NCBI RefSeq assembly: GCF_032854445.1
Contig: NC_088303.1
Location: forward strand, 6,891,501 to 6,955,500
DNA length: 64,000 bases
From: Liolophura sinensis
Taxonomy: Eukaryota > Mollusca > Polyplacophora > Chitonida > Chitonidae
Direction of reading: 5' to 3'
This document shows, piece by piece, positions 57,871 to 64,000 of this stretch; the stretch's first letter is position 1, and every line of letters starts with the position of its first letter. Position numbers and translations under genes: made by a program. The notes beneath the pieces were generated by a model. The model was not told the origin of the DNA. It worked only from the letters and a program-made list of their open reading frames with translations, and searched no databases.

Positions 57871-58262
57871 CTGCCCAAAAATCGGTTATGGAAATTAAAA
57901 TCTCCCATTATGATAAACGATTCAGGTAACTGTTGTTTTAAATTATATAATTGACAAGCTGACAAAGAAATGTGGAAGCATATAAACCTAACATGAAGCT
58001 CTGTATCCAGAGCAACAGGGCTGTGAATAATATTGTTATTTATGAAGATCGAGGAGCCGCCTGCAACTCGCTCTTCTTCATTGCAATATATACTATAAAG
58101 TGAGTAATTTTTTTTTAGTTATTCTATCTTTGTCAGGCGTCTTCACGTGAGTGTCCTGAAGACAGGGCAACAGGATTAAAGGATTGGACTAGCTGTGTTA
58201 TTTCAAAAATTTGCCTTAAGACCTCGGCAATTCCATTGTATAATTTTGTCGTGTACAGACAT
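57871..58262 (-). pseudogene. LINE E ORF2, N-terminal half of endonuclease
   Basis: Reversed reading gives IIQWNCRGLKANF near 58240, LQDTHVKT near 58150 with Asp for the catalytic Glu, and ending MGDFNFHNR near 57895. The C-terminal half with the SDH motif is deleted where the sequence jumps to RT near 57790-57870. Confidence 0.85.
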
Positions 58263-59513
58263 TATGGAGGAAGACGTGTAGGAGCTTTACTTTTATGTTT
58301 GGACCGAGGTCGACCTTTCTTGGGAGATGTGCTGTTAGTTCTCCCAAGCGCGGTTGATGTATCCATTACATCCACATCTAGTTGTGAAGGATCCACGTCC
58401 TCCAAAGATCCCTAGTGGCCTTAGACGGGCGGTCTGAATGTCCACCAGGTTTACGGTTCTGTTGATTAGACCCTCTTTTGGCTAACTCAGATTTATTTTT
58501 TTTCAGCAGGAGCAGATGTACTGTATCTGGTTGAATTGTCTGCGTAGATCAAGACGAAAACGTGCCTTTGTTTGCAGGTTTAACTAATTCTGGTACAGTT
58601 ATTGTTTTAGGTTAGTCATCACCAATGGGCCAAGTTAAAGATGTTTGAGTGCCAACAGATGAGGACACTGTCTTGACTACATTGGCGAATGAAGTCTTCA
58701 GAGGATTGCTCGGTGTGGTGGTCAGGCGACGTGCTTCTATATAGGTAATGTTATTTTGCACTTTTCATGTAACTAATCTGTTTCTCTTTAATAAAGAGAG
58801 AACAGCCCTTAGAGAAGGTCATGTGGGCTTCGCCGTAATTGAAACATTTTACTGTTTTAATGCAATCAAAGCCCTCATGGCCTTGTCCTGCACACCTGAG
58901 GAACACCAACTGATTTTCACATTGGCCCTTGCCATCCCCAAATTTTTGACATGTAAAGCACCGTGTTGGATTAGGTATGTACAGGTCCAGTCGAACACTG
59001 TACGGGCCAATGCAGATCGATTGAGGAACAGATGGGTTGTTGAATGTCAGGAAATAAGTATGAAGTTTTATAATGTTGTCAGCTTTTTGGGTTGTAAATC
59101 CCTTAGCATTAACAACCTTTTGCGATTTTAATTCGGAATATATCTGTTCCTCGGTGAAGTGAGCGAGTTCCCGATCTCTATCTCGGATCACTCCGTGACT
59201 ATAATGTTGTGTGAGGAGACACAACAAGAGAAAAATCAGCTTTTTTACTTTATGACATTAAGTTCAGTGCCTGTTTTTAACCAAAGACTTCGATGAGAAC
59301 ATCGAAGCTTTTTAACTTGTTTAGCCTGACCTGTCGAACCTTCTATGCATTTTTAAGCAAGAAAGGGTCTAATTTACCCGCAGGCCTCGTGTAATTTTTT
59401 TGTGCACAGGGCAATAAAGCCAGCCTTAATACTCGACCCACCGTCCGTGTCTGACAAAACTTCATGTATGCGTTTTTTTTAGAGACATTACGCGTAAGGT
59501 TTAAGGAAGACAT
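58263..59513 (-). pseudogene. LINE E ORF1 (gag-like, zinc knuckles)
   Basis: ATG at 59513 (MSSLNLTRNVSKKNAYMKFC). The open frame 59227-58751 carries the middle part (FTEEQIYSELKSQKVVNAKG, RLDLYIPNPTRCFTCQKFG) and three knuckles: CFTCQKFGDGKGQC (Asp for His), FLRCAGQGHEGFDC (first Cys changed to Phe) and CFNYGEAHMTFSKGC (second Cys changed to Tyr, His kept). The third knuckle keeps the His that copy D lost, so comparing copies shows the family pattern. The serine-rich tail lies at 58270-58400. Confidence 0.88.
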
Positions 59514-59922
59514 GCTAGATATATCAAAAAAAAACCCATCACGGAGTGCCAGCAAGGGCGATGCCTGAATCCGGGGATATCCAGCAGGAAAACACTTCGA
59601 GGACTCCACATGAGGTATACTTGAATAGATGGCCTTAACATTCACACCCAATTCCCCACCTCGAGCACCTCTCCCTCCTACGAAATAAGGAAGTTGGCGT
59701 GTTGGGCGTGAGGGTCTCGCACTAGGATCCCGTCCTCGGAGATTACGGGTCGCCACCCACGGTAAACAGGTCGCTCCCGGGTTGCCTTTTACACAACCGG
59801 GAAGATGTGAGCCTATTATATTCACCGGGCTCACACAGGAGAGCTCTAGGTTAGTTGCTGTTTACGTCAAGCTTTCCTAGAGGGCTGATGTCCTATTCTT
59901 ATCACCCCGGAAACCCCATGGG
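59514..59922 (-). promoter_or_regulatory. LINE E 5' leader
   Basis: The most complete leader in the window. It shares with D and B the words CCGGGGTGATAAGAATAGGA, CTAGAGCTCTCCTGTG and GAATATAATAGGCTCACATC. An internal promoter is expected from LINE biology but no motif was identified. Confidence 0.6.
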
Positions 59923-62199
59923 GGAAATGTCACGTGGAAGACACTGTCCCAACCACATACATATTCTTAAGGCAGATGATTTTGAATACACAAATCTACA
60001 AGAACAAGCACGGCGGTTTCCTCTTTTTCCAGTGTTACGGGATTTACAACCCTTAGAATGAATGAGTCTACGGCTAAATGAGCAACGAATTGGACTAAAG
60101 TGATTTACGCGGTGCATTGTACTAATGGTTATAATCAATGACATCATACAACATCGGGCGATGAGGCAGCAGGTGTTCTATGACTTCAATAACGAACAAA
60201 GTCGCTTTCCACAGCATTTTGTTCGTATCACAACAGTACTTGGCTGATTCAATGCTTGTATACAATGTATGCATCACCTCCAACATTAGGATACCTCTCG
60301 TAAACCGTGAAGAGGCATTTAAAATCGATAATCACAATATTCATTTCCAAAACAAACTATCAAACCAGTTCACAAGGGAATATATACAAAAAAATATCCA
60401 TGCATAGTAGAAGTAAAGCTTGTAGAGTGTACGAGAGACGCAGTCATTGATGTTCCATAATATGGGAAAGACCTGAAATCCATATCCAGTTCAAACCGGT
60501 ACCTCGATTATAGTGCCAAGGCCACAATCAAATATATGTACTTTAGGCAGTCTTCAATTGCAAATGTTTACAAAAGGATCTTTTCGATGTAGTAAACGTG
60601 AATGCTTATCCACACCCTGCAGTCCATATACAGACCATGTATTACGTGATCTGTTTGCTGATGCTGAACGCTGAGCGAAATACTGTATATGTGATACAAA
60701 GCGAACGTTTCCACTCACAAGGGCCGAGTCCGTCGCTTTAATGTCAATAGAAAGCGGCAATGAAACGTAGGCCACCACAAAATCTATACAAACTCCAACT
60801 GTATCTACGTCCACTGCAATCAGAGCGCACCTGAGAAGAATATTTTATTATCGACACATACTAGCATATAGAACACGATTTGTACACTGCACTCACTCAT
60901 TCGTCTAGAACATACCTTAGTCCTTCCCAACACCGTTGAAAACCGGTTTCCCTTTGCATGATTCCGTCTTAATATCGTTCAATATATATTTCTTTGCTAG
61001 TTTGTGTTAAACGTGACATTGTGTTAAACGTGTTGGAAATTGGACATGGCGGTTATTGAAGTTTGACCTTCATTATTTGAATATCACTTTTATAAATAAT
61101 AGGCGGGTGGAATAATGTTTTTGGGAAGAGATGTACACGAGTGTTCACCGTTTCAAATGCGTCTGCGATCGTTTTTTGTACTTGCTACAAATGTATAATT
61201 AGGACTCGTTTAGTTAAAGCATATTATCTCATTGTGCTTTATGGTGCCATGCATCACACGGGTTGCTACTGGGCGCAGAAGGCGTAGTTCTCTCTGAGCT
61301 AAATAAAATAACCCGTTAATGAACACTTCATTCGGTTGTGAGGGCACAGGTGGTTTTTGAGGTCATTGACGAAAACCCATACCGTGAATATATTTCATAT
61401 GAGTGATGAGTCGATGTGATTTCAAAATTTTGCCTCTCAAGCGGCCGTCTGAGTGAGAAACGTTGTGCTGGGACAGCGCAAATAACACTATTTCAAAGTG
61501 CAAAACGTCATGCATTGGTGTTTTATTACCTTCGATATTAAAGATAATATGTCATGTTTTGACGGCGATCTCAAAAATTTTTTTGAACTTTTCAAAACAG
61601 GTGTGATTTCTTCAGGACAACCGCTAATAAACAGAAACAGATAATTATGTGACAGTTCAGAGTTGCCATAGTTTCCGTGGTTTAATGATTTCTACATCTA
61701 ACATTCAGTGTACTTGATGCGTTCCCATAAATTTAATAATCAACCAGACTTTCTCTGAGATGGTTATATAATTTGGTCTACGTACACAGTAACCAGTCAA
61801 CGTACCTGGGAAAGCAAAACTTGTGCAATGAAGTTGTAGGGTTAAATAATAAGGCCGTGGAAGGTGTCTATATGTATTAGAATTGATAATTACACAGTGA
61901 TCGAAAAGCTTCTAGACACTTCTCAGCTGCGGTTGCCAATCTGGACTGCAGCATGACTTACACCCAATCGGTTTTCCCTTTCATTACCTGCGACATAACT
62001 CTCTATGTGTATCATCACTTCTCCATGTTTCCGTTCATTATCTTTAATTTTTACACGTACCTGTATCGACTAAAAGCAAAAAAGCCAATACTAGTATATC
62101 ATCAAACATCGGTATAGAGCAGCATAAGATGTTTTCAAATGCCAATTTAGCAACAACTAATTCCTGGCCAAATCACTTCATGTCACTCGAACATGGACT
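59923..62199. other. No clear gene apart from one exon candidate
   Basis: Sequence right of LINE E. Besides the 60554-60830 candidate there are only short frames, including 60180-60407 (+), which has no motif. TTGTGTTAAACGTG repeats near 61005 and 61020 form a short direct duplication. Confidence 0.45.
60554..60830 (-). CDS. Candidate exon with good acceptor (unrecognised)
   Basis: On the minus strand a good acceptor (AAATATTCTTCTCAG, ending 60831) is followed by 92 open codons to TGA. The peptide starts CALIAVDVDTVGVCIDFVVA and includes DSALVSGNVRFVSHIQYF and GLQGVDKHSRLLHRKD. Composition and codon use look protein-like. No ATG starts the frame, consistent with an internal or last exon. A possible donor is AGG|GTGTGG near the GLQGV codons. 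No family recognised and no partner exon found. Confidence 0.3.
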
Positions 62200-62415
62200 C
62201 ATTATTTATAGCATTGTGGTGGTAGGACACCCGGTAGAGCTCGGGGAAACACGCGACCACCCACAGGTTACTGGTAGACCTTGCTTCCAACATACGCCTG
62301 GAGAGGAAGCCAGTATGAACTGGGCTTGAACTCACGGCAACCGCATTAGTGAATGGCTCTTGGGTCCTTGCACCGCTCTGGCATACTAACCTCCGGGGTC
62401 ACGGAGGCCCCGACC
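62200..62415 (-). mobile_element. SINE family 1, old near full-length copy
   Basis: Reversed and diverged: GTGGTGGTAGGACACCCGGT, CGCGACCACCCACAGG, GAGAGGAAGCCAGTATGAAC, CTTGAACTCACGGCAACCGC (box B) and GGGTCACGGAGGCCCC (head). The 3' tail part is decayed. Confidence 0.78.
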
Positions 62416-64000
62416 CCTAACCCATATAGAAAATTTTATGGGTTAATTCTTGCACCGTATAGTAACTCGTCGAGTGGTCCCATAGACCGATACTGTTGTA
62501 ACCTGGTCGAAGTCAGATTTATGAAAGATGTTCAAAAGAATAAAGCCTGGACCTGCACAAGTGAGATAAAGGTAAGCCGTTCTCACTTTATATCTGACAT
62601 CATCCACACAGTATGGGGTCGGTGTTTCACGGAGAAGTATCCTCTAACCATTTTCCAAAGAATAAATATTCATCATCATAAATATGGGACCATACCCCGA
62701 GCACTCCTAATGCCACCAAGTCCACACGGTTAATGCTATCAGCATGCTATGTAAGACGGACTGCTCCATATCATTTTACAAACATTGCCTCCCGAAGGAA
62801 CATGTGGCGTCGGGGAACCGTGTGTGCAAGCAGCATAAAAAGATATTTTACTAAACCATATATGATCTATGATTTCTAATTACTGGAGTTATTGAAAGTA
62901 ATATGTCATGCTTGGAAGGCAGTTTTAGACGTCTTCACTTCGTCACAAGTGGAATTGTCACGAAACTTCACAGAAGGGATTCGTGATAAAACTCAGCCAT
63001 TCGAGCTGTTCTCGACAGCAACAAATCAACACAACTATAAACGGATGTGTGCTGTTGTAGATTCTGTGTAGCCATGTGGGTTTTTCGAATCATAAAGCTG
63101 GCCGTCGTTGCATTCGGCGTGAAACACTAATCATGTATATAGTTATAACATACCCTAACACATGTCGGGTACGACGTGCACACAAGTTTGTTTGCATGTG
63201 CGAACGGTATGATTTTGTGGTCTCTGCCCAAGCATATAATCCCTAGGAGTGCGTTCACGATCTTTGATATTAATACTAAACAACTTTAACACATTGTTGG
63301 GTCAATTGATTCACCAATTCAAGTACATGTGCTGAGATAATTTTGTTTGAAATTAGTACATCGTCAAGTCAGCTTATTTAACTAAACAGCTTCACGGAGG
63401 TGATTCGAGATTTTCCAATTATGTGAGCGTTTCCCTTGTAAACAATGGCGCCTTTTTGAATGAAAATCAGAAACAGATTGTCCCTGTGTAATGTTAGAAT
63501 GTAAATATATAAGAAGTTACAGTGCTGCTGTAGTCCCAGTTTTGGTTTTATATACAACGTACCAATAAATAAATGTCTAAAGAGCACATCACTGCAATGG
63601 ATTATTTCCGTCTTGGAGTGCTAAGCAATCCTACCCTCATCTCTTCAACACACTTGACGAACAAAATTTCCTCTGCCTTACTGGATTTTCCTAAATGTAT
63701 ACTTTGACTTTTGTGAAAAGGTGGAGAAAGCCACATGCAAACCGTAACAGTCGTCGTACCATGTTTTACATGTGCATTGCACATGTGTAGAGAGGGTTTC
63801 CTAACTGGCGTGTCGGCACATATGAATTGTGATGCTAATTTTGTCTGGTTCTGGGTGCTCTGTTCATGTTAAGGTATTTTTGGAAAGGTGGATGATAACA
63901 CACTGGAAAATGCAATTTTTAATGCTCTTTAACACTTATAGCCCTTTAAACTATCCTTTGGGGCCTTTCTCTAAACACACTGTGGTTTATTCCTTGTGCC
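62416..64000. other. No clear gene; SINE remnant
   Basis: A SINE family 1 tail remnant (ATAAAGCTGGCCGTCGTTGC, CGGCGTGAAACACTAATCAT) lies at 63092-63135 (+). The 62353-62733 frame lies partly in the old SINE and has no motif. Nothing else is supported. Confidence 0.45.

Larger units (their letters stand above)
55729..59922 (-). mobile_element. LINE copy E, full extent, opposite strand
   Basis: 4.2 kb reverse copy from the 5' start (CCCCATGGGG at 59914-59923) to the 3' UTR near 55729. It has the same layout as copy D. Internal deletions remove the C-terminal half of EN and the RT palm. The 3' end lacks the ATTC tail and no convincing TSD was found, so the end is trimmed or decayed. Confidence 0.93.

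Noticed and set aside
55729-59935. TSD for LINE copy E
   Set aside because: The flanks TTCACGGAAAAG and GTCACGTGGAAG are only loosely alike; this is not convincing.

Overview
The window looks like a piece of a metazoan nuclear genome, most likely a lophotrochozoan and probably a mollusc. It is AT-rich by eye and has no bacterial-style operons. It is crowded with tRNA-derived SINEs, LINE pseudogenes, a Tc1/mariner relic and microsatellites. The molluscan assignment rests on remembered resemblance of the SINE and LINE tails to molluscan repeats; it was not checked by a search.

Layout. 1-3200 (+): 5'- and 3'-incomplete LINE (copy A). 8684-10310 (+): LINE copy B, a 5' leader joined straight to reverse transcriptase (RT). 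10580-11830 (-): unusual retroelement (RT with GIPMGTN and YTDD), with a second copy at 53425-54415 (+). 12050-13345: old duplicated repeat modules. 16138-17632: inverted-repeat element of about 1.5 kb with a SINE inside. 20.8-23.4 kb: minisatellites and a tRNA-SINE. 27-39 kb: several SINE insertions, five with clean target-site duplications (TSDs). 41200-42300 (+): Tc1-like transposase relic split by a SINE. 42720-44534 (+): LINE copy C with a 15-bp TSD. 46082-51028 (+): LINE copy D, full in extent, inside a minisatellite. 52811-52924: small inverted-repeat (MITE-like) element. 55729-59922 (-): LINE copy E, full in extent, opposite strand. The rest is intronic or intergenic-looking DNA without convincing genes.

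The five LINE copies belong to one family. It has a gag-like ORF1 with zinc knuckles, then ORF2 with an APE-type endonuclease (EN), RT, RNase H and a C-terminal Cys/His motif, then a 3' UTR ending in GTTAAACCATAATCATTC-type repeats. This order fits the I superfamily (Nimb-like). All copies are dead, each through different deletions and frameshifts. The second SINE family ends in nearly the same GTTAAACC...(CTCA)n tail, which suggests it is mobilised by this LINE.

No host gene is firmly identified. Three short open stretches (3400-3582 +, 60554-60830 -, 6365-6622 -) are offered only as weak exon candidates.
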